Source of the DNA: Phytoseiulus persimilis
Lineage: Eukaryota > Arthropoda > Arachnida > Mesostigmata > Phytoseiidae
DNA: 64,000 nt
Direction: 5' to 3'
NCBI GenBank assembly: GCA_037576195.1
Contig: CM075101.1
Location: 1,426,001 to 1,490,000 of the forward strand
This document shows positions 48,811 through 58,450 of the stretch, in pieces; within the stretch, counting starts at the first letter, position 1; every line of letters begins with the position of its first letter. A program made the position numbers and the translations under genes. The notes under the pieces are model-generated. The model had not been told where the DNA came from and did not search any database. It worked only from the letters and a program-made list of their open reading frames with translations.

Positions 48811-50828
48811 TCACGCGCGGTGTCTCCGAGTCGATCCTGCAATCGATGTGTTCAACGCAGAAGTAAAGTGGAGGCTTGATTGTGACAGGAGCAATATGGA
48901 GTACACGGGAGTTTCGTCGAACAGACGCACCTTCTCCAGGTCCGACGACTCGTTTCCTTGCAGGACATTCGGGATCTCGTAATTGGTGTCCTCGTTGTGA
49001 GCTTGGTCAGAAGCTTCAGAATCGTTATTGACAGTTGTTTCGCCTTCAAGTTCTTCAGTGTCATCGCTTTCATTATGGATGACTTCGATTCTCAATTCCT
49101 CAACTTCATCCATGGGCAACGAGAGCGGTTCGGTGGCAGGGATCGGTGGGGGTGATTCCGATGAGTGCTCCTATTAAGAGCATCACGATGGTTCACCTCA
49201 TCTATTTCATCGCCCTCCTTCCGAGCGGCTCTGTCTATAAGCTTCTGGGCGCGACATTGGAATCTCAGGGAAACATTTCGCTCCGACACGACTCTGCAAC
49301 TTTATCGGCACCTGTTGCCGCCTCACCTCATCGTGACCTTTACTGGGTTTGCGACCGCACACGGCGCAACTGAGATCCGGACGCGAAGCCAGAAGCAAGA
49401 CAAATCGGAAGTTCCATCGGTTCTTCTTCAAATTTCGACGCGCGAGAGAGTATATTTTGTCGAGCAGGGCATCCCGCTGATTCTCAGGATACGACATTAT
49501 CGCGTCATAGAAGAAGGTTTCCAAAGAGGCTGCAAAAGTCACCGGGATAGAGTTTGTTTCAATAAAAAAAAGTTCCAAGGACCGTTGAACGCCACGCGGC
49601 CGAGAATCGGATAATGATCGAGAGATCCATGGATGCGGAACCCGGGTATATCCATCGAATCCCAACCTCACTGGCTCCGAATCCTTCTACTTGCCCTTGT
49701 GTTCGTTCCTGTTCTCAAAGGTATACGAGAAATCAATCAGTTTGGAGCGGTGTATATCGAACCCACACTTCTCGACAATGAAAGCGTAGATCTGTAATCA
49801 GAGGCATCGATCCTTTCTCGTTGAAGGGACTTCGAGAGTTTCCGTTGTATTATACGATCCTGTCAAAGTGATCTACAGGCTTTACAAACTTTGTCTGCCT
49901 GAGGATGCTCGAACCAAACTTTCTTATCCACGTCTAGCGCCTCTAGCATCCACTGGTTCAACTGTTTCGAAGCCTTCCTCAGAAGAATCTGGAAGCGCGC
50001 GGTGTCAGACTTTACGAGCTCAAGGAGCAAATTTTTCCATATCTGATTCACGCTCGATCCACAATTCCGCCCCAAACCTTTTTTGTCACAGCAGTGATGT
50101 CGGACGGTAACTTCGCCGGCAAAGCGATAATAGCCTTTCCGCCAGGTTTCAAACACCACCAGAAGTTACGTAGAGTCGATTCCTGAAGACGGTAAGTCGC
50201 ATCTCTTTACAAAGCCATTTCGCTCCTTTCACGACCCATCATGACTGCGCTTCTCAACGTGTTTCCGAGAGTCTCTGAGACGCGTACCTGATTGTTGAGA
50301 TGGAACAAAGTGGGATTAATATGCAGGACCCAATCGAATGTGCTGCTGTACTTCAGAGGGAATCTATCCTCAAAGTCTGCGATGTAGGAAAAATCCAATC
50401 TTTCGTGAGCTAGATTCTTCATCGAGAATTCCACGCCGCGAACATCCGCATCGACCCCTGGAGAGCAACATCTTGTATCGCAATCTCTGATGTTCATTCC
50501 GTGGTGTACTCACTTATTTCGATCGCTTACCTCGGACGCTGTCAATTTTCAACGGTGCTAATTGATCGTAGAGTTTGCTGGTGCGGTGTCCGAACCTTCC
50601 GAGACACGCGGAGGATTTCATCAAACATATTCACTCAGCCTATTTGTCACGCCTCACGGTGCTCAGATGCTCGTTGCACGATAGTCTTTCGATATTCTTC
50701 CCGTGTCGACGAGCGGGGGAAAACTTTGTCTACTCACCTGGATCCTATGTCGAGGACTTTAGCATTCCTCCAGTCCCACTCCGACGTCCATTGCGGCAGC
50801 TCGCTGAGTACGCGCTCCTGTAGCGCAT
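48811..50828 (-). CDS. JHAMT-like SAM-dependent methyltransferase (5' end incomplete)
   Basis: This is a class I SAM methyltransferase with best resemblance to arthropod juvenile-hormone-acid-O-methyltransferase-like proteins; its substrate cannot be stated. Exons (minus): 50828-50738, 50486-50288, 50182 to about 50090, 50042-49890, 49791-49695, 49529 to about 49350, 49170-48811. Exon 1 here ends in motif I (KVLDIGS), then an acidic-loop region (VDADVRGVEFS), motif IV-like FEDRFPLKYSSTFDWVLHI and the post-motif LKPGGKAIIALPAKL. Further on come SDTARFQILLRKA, VEKCGFDIHRSKLIDFSYTF and YPENQRDALLDKIYSLARR. Motif I is GSRDCD instead of the usual GxGxG. Three junctions are unusual: a 35-47 bp intron near 50043-50089, a GTTTGT donor at 49889, and a GC-AG intron at 49694. 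The last exon adds an acidic tail not typical of the family; its junction is uncertain. The first exon was not found. Confidence 0.72.
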
Positions 50829-51190
50829 CTAAAATTAATGGAGAAGAAACTGATTCGATTAAAACCGTATGGCCGAACGCCCTGAGTCGGAACCATGACC
50901 GTCAGTGGATGAATCACTCGGCCTGAGGATCTGCTGTTCTGCCTCAGCTCTATAACGCACACTGGAAGAAATCTCGCTGCATGGATTCCGCTGAAAAGCG
51001 TTTCGAAGCTTCTCGAGCGAGCGTGACTCGTGATGAACTGACGCACAGAAGCTCTGCTCGCTTTCGAGGTCTCGACACAGGCTCGCGTCTGTTTGAGCTC
51101 TTCGAGTCTCGGGAGACCAAAGTGGACAAGAAGCGGTTCTCTCTCAGGGTGCGACCGTCGCTTCTGAATCAACAGCTTTCCTTCGAAGAG

Positions 51191-51757
51191 CTATTTGTTC
51201 CCACGTATTGAAGCTACCGCTGTAAGGGGTTGATCGAGAAACCGCCTTTGAAGTGAAAATCGCTCGAATTCAATGATTATCCTGTTCATCCCTCGCGGAC
51301 AATGTAAGACACAGTCTCGCGTCAGTATCTCGGAGAGTAGTTCCACCGAGCCGAGCCGGCTACTCTTCGCCGGCAACTGCAAGTCATACGTCTGAATCCT
51401 CTGTCCGTGTGTCTCAGCCCAGCGGCGGGTACCCAGGTTGTTGAATTCGAGTCGACCTCTCCACCATTCGCACCTGCTTTCCTCCAACTTTCACAGATCT
51501 GATATCGCAATGCTCCGGATGTGGATCTCCGGAAGATCGCTGGGGACCTCCGTCTTGAGAGAAAATTCGTGTATGTCCATCGATACGGCACATCGAGGTG
51601 GAACTTTCGACTCAGTCAGGAGTACCACACCTGACACGACGGCCGGCCATGTATGTCGGCTGTCGAATTCTTTTCGGGCTCGACGGATCGAGGTCGTTCT
51701 CTCAGAAAACCGTCTCTCGAGAAGTTCGTCGATCACAGGTAATAGATCAGTAAGTAT
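51191..51757 (-). CDS. Unrecognised open region with one in-frame TGA
   Basis: From a plausible acceptor (CTCCATTCCAAG) at 51757 to a stop at 51191 one frame holds 188 codons, interrupted only by TGA at 51491-51493. The first part (LTDLLPVIDELLERRFSERT ... EVPSDLPEIHIRSIAI) and the second (KLEESRCEWWRGRLEFNNLG ... DLQLPAKSSRLGSVELL) both read like real protein, not low complexity. No family was recognised. It may be a terminal exon of an unidentified gene, a pseudogene with a nonsense mutation, or two unrelated open frames. No splice pair that removes the TGA and leaves a normal-sized intron was found. Confidence 0.35.
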
Positions 51758-52940
51758 CTTGGAATGGAGATTTCGAGGCGGAAGTTGGATCTATCGTACT
51801 TTGCGGCAAGAGACCAGACAGTCTGAAAAGGAAACCCAAAGTGCATTCGACCTCGATCCGAATCAAAACACAGATTTTTCGATAGTAAGTTTAGTAATAT
51901 AATGAGTTTTATTCTCGTTGCAGCGCTCTGTGCCAAAGGCTGGAAGTCACGGAGCGGGGTCCCGAGCCCGTGATGACACAATAAGACCGACAAGTTTATA
52001 TCAAATTATCAGATGATGAGTGAGAGATATGTGAGTGAGAAGTGTATGGATGGTGTCTGATGTGGATGTCTGATACCGCACTTACTACTAGACTGTCGCT
52101 GCTAGGATTCATAAAAGCAACAGATACTTCTAAGACAGTGAATTGCAATCATATGCCGATGAGGGAGGGGCATAGTTCGTTGGACTTCCTTCACTCGTCG
52201 TCCTCGCCTTCGTGAGTCCGAGCGACCTTTCGTCCGTCTATCAGTCTGTGTATCTGTTCGTGTGTCTGTGTGTTCGTCCGTTTGTCTGTAGACATGTCTC
52301 CCCAGTTCACGGTTATCTAACTTTCTGCCTTTGCGTTCATCCGTTCGTTCGTCCATCCAACAGTCCGTCTTTCAAATGAGCACCGTAATGAGCACAAATC
52401 AACCATGGCAATGAGCAGGCTTAGAAGAGGTCAAGATTTTTCAACCGCTTCGCAAGGGAGTCGCTGTGTGCTGAAATCGAGTCGAATAATAGGAATTTCG
52501 GGTGGAAGTTTTTATTATTATCGACGTCCATTATTGGTTGAAAATCTTAAAAAATCTTCCACCGCTCATTTCCGGCATCCTTTCACCGTAAGTCTTTCGT
52601 TTGCTCGCTCGCTCGCTCGGCAGTTTGAGACTGAGGGAAGGAGACGAGCCACACAAATTTGGTTTGCATGCAGGCTTGCTTGCTTGTTTTTCTTCTTCAT
52701 CTCCGATCAATGTACGATTCAATCAGTCGTCATCGGTGTAGTAAAATTGTGCTATCCTCGTTCATCGATTTCAATAACTAGGCCGCCATGAGAGTGTTTG
52801 GTTCCATTAGATGGGGTGAAAAGATGTGTGGCGGAACCTAGAGGCTTGCTGCAGCCCTAGATCGCTTCGGCGGCTCCGTCGGCAGCTCAACAACTGGCCG
52901 AGCCGGAAGAGATGGAGGGCATCCCAACACAGGAACAGGC
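51758..52940. other. VAT1 3' flank and unassigned DNA
   Basis: Includes the probable VAT1 3' UTR. Around 52215-52370 the sequence is built of degenerate GTCT/GTCC/GTTC tetranucleotides. No independent gene was recognised. Confidence 0.5.
52511..52516 (-). terminator. Polyadenylation signal AATAAA (VAT1)
   Basis: AATAAA on the minus strand about 425 bp beyond the VAT1 stop codon is a candidate 3' end signal. No nearer canonical hexamer was noticed. Confidence 0.4.
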
Positions 52941-55900
52941 TTAGTCCTTGGACTTCTCTTTCTCTTCGGCTTCTCCGTTCTCCTTCTTCGCCTCTTCCTT
53001 GCTAGCATCCTTTTCTTTGGCCGTCTCCTTGGCCTCCTCAGGCTTCTTGTCGCTGGAAGCGGTCTTCTTGTCTTCGGTCTCCTTCTTGTTCTTCTCTTCG
53101 GTTTCCTTTTTCTCCTTATTCCGCTTATCCTTTCTGCTTTCCTGAGGGGATAGAGAGAACGATTTTATTTCCGGTGAAGCTCTGTCAGAGTGTACCAATA
53201 TCGTCACTATCATATCGTTCCGCATCAGATTCCAATCCCCAGAGATCCGCACCTTTCGTCCAACCTTGGCTGGCTTCTCCGGTTCGACTGGCCGTGGTTT
53301 TGGCTCCTTTGCTGGATCGAGGAGCAGCTTGCCGACGTTCTTACGATCGTGCATTTTTTGCATGGCTTCGGCAATGTCTTCGAAAGCCCAAGTGGAGTCT
53401 ACGACGGGTGAAATCTTGGAGCTCTTGAACAGGTCGAAGACTGTCGCAACTTTCTCAGCAACGTATTCATGCTGGCCTTGTTGGAAGAGGAGATGACGCA
53501 GGTTGAAACCACTGATGGTCTTGTTGTCATCGTACAGCTTGATGGGGTTGATTCTGTCGACTTGCCACCAGCTTTTGGCGAAGGAGAAGAGGTTCTTGGT
53601 CTCCCCAGATACGAAGAACGAAGTTCCGTAGAGGACATAGCGGCCCATGGGTTTGAGGAGAGCGTAGCCCTGTAGATCAAGAAACTGGTTATCCTCTCCC
53701 CAACCGCAGCAGGATGACCACAAGGTTGGCTTGTTGACCCCGAACGAATAGTTAAGAATGGATCCGAAAGCGCCGAAACCTCGTTCCTCACCTTGCTGAC
53801 GTCTTCGCCACACGAACAATCCAGGACGAGATCGACGCCATTCTCCGCTATTTTCTTCACCTGTCCAACGGAATACGACTCGCGTTCGAGTAAATGCTGG
53901 CAAATATCGGCGAGTTGCTCATGCTTGGCTTTCGAGGCGGTCCCAATGACGGTTACATCCTTAACGGTCTTGCATAACTGAGCCAAGGCCTGGCCGACGC
54001 CTCCCCCTGAAAATCGAAATCATTCCCCATCAGCATGGAGAGGAAAATCGAAGTCATTCGAGTCGTATCTCCCTTCGTCCGAATCCGGGAGTGGAGCCGG
54101 TCTCGCACGGATCATCGCACATTATTTCCATCTCGGAGTCTTATTCAGCGGGACGACGATTCACTCTGCTCGGCCACCTAATGGAGCTTTCCTCCCGGAC
54201 CAGCTATCGGCACGAAGTGGCCATCGTTGAGTTTGTTCCGCACTTACCGATCGAGTGGACGAGAACGGTTTGACCTTTTCGAACGTTGGCCACGTCGAAC
54301 AGTAGAGCGTGAGCAACAGTGTAGTTCACGAGCACGGCAGCAGCATCCTGTAAGTGGTGAGAAGTCGTATCGCTATCGTTCAGAAGCGGCAACGTCGTTG
54401 TATTTTTTTCGTCGCCGTGATCATTGGCTAAGTACCTGATAGGAGATGCCGTCTGGAAGAGGGTAGCAGTGCTTGGCCGGAACAGCCGCTAATTCGGCCC
54501 AGGCCTTCATGTCCGAGAGCGCGCAAACTCTGAAGAACCAAAATAGAAACTCAGAAGCGAGTTCGGAACCGAAACTTCGCGGGACCGATTGAAATGAGGA
54601 AACCCCGACTTACACAGACTGTGTTTCGAACAAAGACATATAATGGGTTAGTGAGATCTCAAAGAAATAATCGCTCCAAGTTACTCGTCGCTCGAAGTCT
54701 GACGATCGTCAGCACAGTTCAATTCGTTACGAACCTCTGTCCTACAGTGAACCCTTCGACTTTCTCGCCGATGGCTTCAACCTCACCAGCAAGCTCGAAC
54801 CCCATGATGAAAGGAGCTTTCGGTAGGTTGTCGATGGCACCCTGCCTTGCCATCAGATCCAGGAAGTTCAGGCCACTGAAAATAAATTTCAAGAGTCAGA
54901 CTTTGAGCAGAAATTTCATGCGGTATTCGGACGGAAGGTTTTCTCGTGAGTCGACGAGCTGTATCCCTCGGTCGGAAGAGATCCAAGGGATGAGGCGACA
55001 TTCCGATCAAACATCGGGGAAGTGTCTGTTAACTTGCATGAAGATTCCAAGGGCTGGAATGCAATATTTCTCAGCAGAAGAGACTTTGTGGAATCGACGC
55101 CCAAGGTTTTCCCGGATTCTGGCAAACGAATTCCGGCGATAAGTTGGAGCGCTTCCGAATCCGAAATCGAGAGATTCCAGGCAGAGTATCTGCCAGGAGC
55201 ACGTGGAGACAACGATGTTCGAATTCCTTTCCCCGGTGACGCACCGTGAAAAAATTCACAACACATCTACTCCAAATGAGAGCGAATCGGGACACGGAAT
55301 GCGTCATCACTTAATCGAGGCAGCAGGGAATAATTGAACAATTTGGCAAACCAGCCCCGGTCATTGATTGGGTTCCTTCTTCTTCGTCGCCTCCTCAAAA
55401 GACTACACGCGGCCTGTCTCGTATTGAGTAGCTTTCTAAGTCAGTTCGGCAGCCAGCCTCATGCTCTAACAATCTTTGGCGAGAAATCAGCTCGAGAACG
55501 AAAAGAATCCCATAACTGCGGCGCCAATCTCCCACGACCGGGTTGCGGCGCTCTTCCTCGTCAGCATACGGAGAAGCGCGATCGAGAAATATAGATTTCA
55601 AGAAACCTTCTCTTCCAGGACGTATTTTCCCGACGAGGCGAACTATAAAATAGACTGCTCCGTATGTTGAAGCCCTTGTTTTCTGAGCTCAGTTTACAAT
55701 TGCCGCCCGCCGGCGCGACCCGGCACGGTTGTATACATTAGCGAAAGATAGCCTCACGACTCTTCCTTCCCTGAACCAAAACAATGGAACACGATCAAGT
55801 AACCAGAAATCTCCTGCCTGATTCACTCAGCGATCGACGGCAAAGATTATTATTGATTCATCAGACCGTTACTGCCAGACTTCTCGAATCTCGACGCAAT

Positions 55901-57202
55901 CAAAATAACGGACATGAAGACGACTGAGATCGGATTCCATTTTTCGATTCGATCAACTCTCGCATCGACGGAAGGGTACCCATAAAGCACCGTAAACCGA
56001 TCGGTACGGAGAATAGAAGGGCCTTATGCACAGTTCTCAATTTTTAGCTCTCGGGATTAGGGAGGCGGAAAGAGGCGAATCGGACTCGAGCTCAGAGTCG
56101 GTCCCTCGCGAATTATCATCAACTATTTGGGGAGAATTCCGAAAATACATGCGGAGATGGCAGTGATTAAACACGTACGCCCGATGAGTTTCTTCTTCTC
56201 AACAGATTTCCCGGAATACCCGACTACGACCAAGTTGTACTTATTGCGCGTACGAATGACCCGCTAAGTTAGCGACGTGAGCGCGGTCTCGATCGACCCA
56301 GTCCCGGGATTTACTGGGAAGTCAGAACATGGCTAGCGAAAGCAGAGAGCGATATTGGTCACCGAAGCATTGAAGAAATCAAAGAAAAAGAAGTCTGGAA
56401 GCCATCTTGGTGTCCGCGGCGTTCGTCGCCGTCGTTGTCGTCGTCAATGCTGCTGACGACGGTGCCGCGCCCTGAGTCAGCATCGTCGCCGTGTACCCGA
56501 TGCCGCAGCTCCTCAAACCAAGCAGGCAAGCAACCAAGAGAGTCATCTATCCAGCAAGCAACAAGCTGGCCGGCAGGCAGGCAGGCAACCCATCCATCCA
56601 TCCATCCATCCATCCAGCCAACCGACCGACCGACCAACCATCAACGAGCATATTCGGTCGCCGCCCCGACACCCCCAGCACAGCCTGTTGCTCATGACAG
56701 CAAGCGTACAATTTCGTAATACTAACGAAATACCCCAACAGATCGCTAAAAGTACTACTAAACTTGTCGAAATCGAGTGGAAATCATGGATTGGAAAGCT
56801 CACCGCCACCTAGGGCGGGGCAGTGGTAGTGTTAGTAGTGCCGCTGCCGGGTGTGGCGGGCGAATATGGCTGTCTATCTCGCAGGCTGGCTGCCGGCCGG
56901 CGGCGGGCGAAACATATTTAGCGCAGAGAAGCACTTATCAGCAACTAAATCGCGACGACAACTTACGTGGCACGAACTTTGATGAGTACTTCATCCTCGG
57001 CAGGGGTGGGCTGCGGTTTTTGCTGAATCTTGACCGACTTGAGACCCCCGAAGCCGGTTAGCACTACTGCCCGCATCTCCTTCACCGGGGGCTCCTCGTT
57101 TGCGGCAGCGGGAGTCGTTGTTTCGGCCCCGGCAGCCGCTGTTTCCTCCTTGGTTTTGTCCTCCACAGGAGTAACTTCCGTCTTGGTCTCAGATTCGGTC
57201 AT
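52941..57202 (-). CDS. VAT1: VAT1, synaptic vesicle membrane protein VAT-1 homolog
   Basis: VAT1 is a zinc-free medium-chain dehydrogenase/quinone-oxidoreductase-type protein of synaptic vesicle and mitochondrial outer membranes, with NADPH-binding fold and roles in membrane and phospholipid dynamics. Exons (minus): 57202-56967, 54875-54735, 54529-54436, 54347-54248, 54006-53792, 53669-53253, 53141-52941, giving 467 aa with phases 2, 0, 2, 1, 1... consistent with a continuous frame. The ATG at 57202 is the first in frame; an upstream extension starts only with TTG. Residues 1-40 are T/E-rich and disordered. Then come MRAVVLTGFGG, GLNFLDLMARQG, QDAAAVLVNYTVAH, the Rossmann loop VHSIGGGVGQALAQLC, ALLKPMGRYVLYG and MHDRKNVGKLLLDP. 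The last exon is a lysine/glutamate-rich tail (about 67 residues) absent from vertebrate VAT1. Intron 1 is about 2.1 kb and the others 100-240 bp. Confidence 0.95.
56569..56640 (+). repeat. Tetranucleotide microsatellite in VAT1 intron 1
   Basis: Adjacent short arrays of GGCA, ATCC and CGAC type repeats, with at least six ATCC units, lie within intron 1. It is simple-sequence DNA of no known function. Confidence 0.85.
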
Positions 57203-58450
57203 TTTGAGACGCGGTGAGGAATTTTCACGAACCGGCTTGGGCTGTGGCACGATATTTTCCTGCTCAAATGTGCAACGCAAGCGACGATCTGTTGCTTGCT
57301 CGCTCGGGCTCCGTAGGGCACGAGATGAAACTTGGGCGGCCGGCAAATAGGCGCACAGTTCGAGTCTTAGTCACACGGAGGAACGTCGCCGATGGATCGA
57401 GCACGCGAAATCGCGACAGTCAAGAAGCAGCCGTTATGGCGAAGACACTCTTCTGCTCTGTCTACTCGTTCTCGTAGTCGTCGTCGTTGTTGGCCAGCTA
57501 GCCGCGGCCGCCACAGGTGCGCAGTGATAGCGGGCGAGGACCGAACGCGGGGGGCTAAAGCTGCCGCCGCTGCTGGTGCCGCTGTTCTTCCACTGCCGGC
57601 TGGTCCCAGAACCGCCGCCGCTGCTGCCGCTGCTGCTGCCGCTGCTCACGATGGGCGAAGAGGAGGGACGACGATTCTGTGATGCGGCTCCTCTCTTCGC
57701 CGGTTGAGGAGGAATAGAGAAACCGAACGTAATGAATGAACAGACAAATGGACGACCAAACCAAGCGAGCAAGCCAGTCGGAGAAGCAAGCAACCAACGA
57801 ACAGACAGACGGGCCTTCTTTCTCTCGTCACTAACGGCGGCAGCGGCGACTAACAACAGCGGCAGCGAGCGAATGCCACAGCAGGAACTAGATCCCGATC
57901 TGGGATATTTTGAAAACCCTCTGCGCCTGAATCCTGCTCCGTCAACGGATCTTCTTCGGCCACATCTATGCCGCAACCGAAACTCATCGAGTGTGAGCAA
58001 GCTCCCATGCTTGTTGGTTTGCGCTAGCTCAACTTCCTGCCTTCCCATGTAGACCCTCGCAATCTGAGGCGGAAAACGTCTGTTGACGGTAGCTTGGAAC
58101 GAAAACTTATGCCTACTCATTAGCATGGCCTCCCCTCGAGAGCACCCGCGTCCACGTGCTCCGGAACCGGAGCACCCACGGCTAATATTTTGAGCCCAGA
58201 CGATCAGAGAGTCTTCGTTTCAGCGGGCGGAGGCCGCCGGAGTCGGCAATGTCTCTACCCCTTGTGTACGGAAAGGGAGTCCGCTGAAAACAATTTGAGA
58301 CACCTGATGATTTCGGCCTACAAGAACCATTGTCGTCGAGATCTCTTCGAAACGGAATGAATTCGGAACTCTCAATTCGAATATTGCCATCGGACGCTCT
58401 TCAGTTCCTCCTCCGATTATAGAGGGGATGAACTTAATGGCAGTTTTCAA
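57203..58450 (-). other. VAT1 upstream region, triplet-rich
   Basis: Sequence 5' of the VAT1 start contains GCC/GCT/CTG-rich stretches (57490-57650 and 57830-57870). They keep a 230-codon minus-strand frame open without any homology. It probably represents 5' UTR, an untranslated first exon or promoter. No TATA box was identified. Confidence 0.45.

Noticed and set aside
57434-58126. 230-codon minus-strand frame upstream of VAT1
   Set aside because: Serine/alanine/arginine-rich translation of triplet repeats without homology; more likely untranslated upstream sequence.
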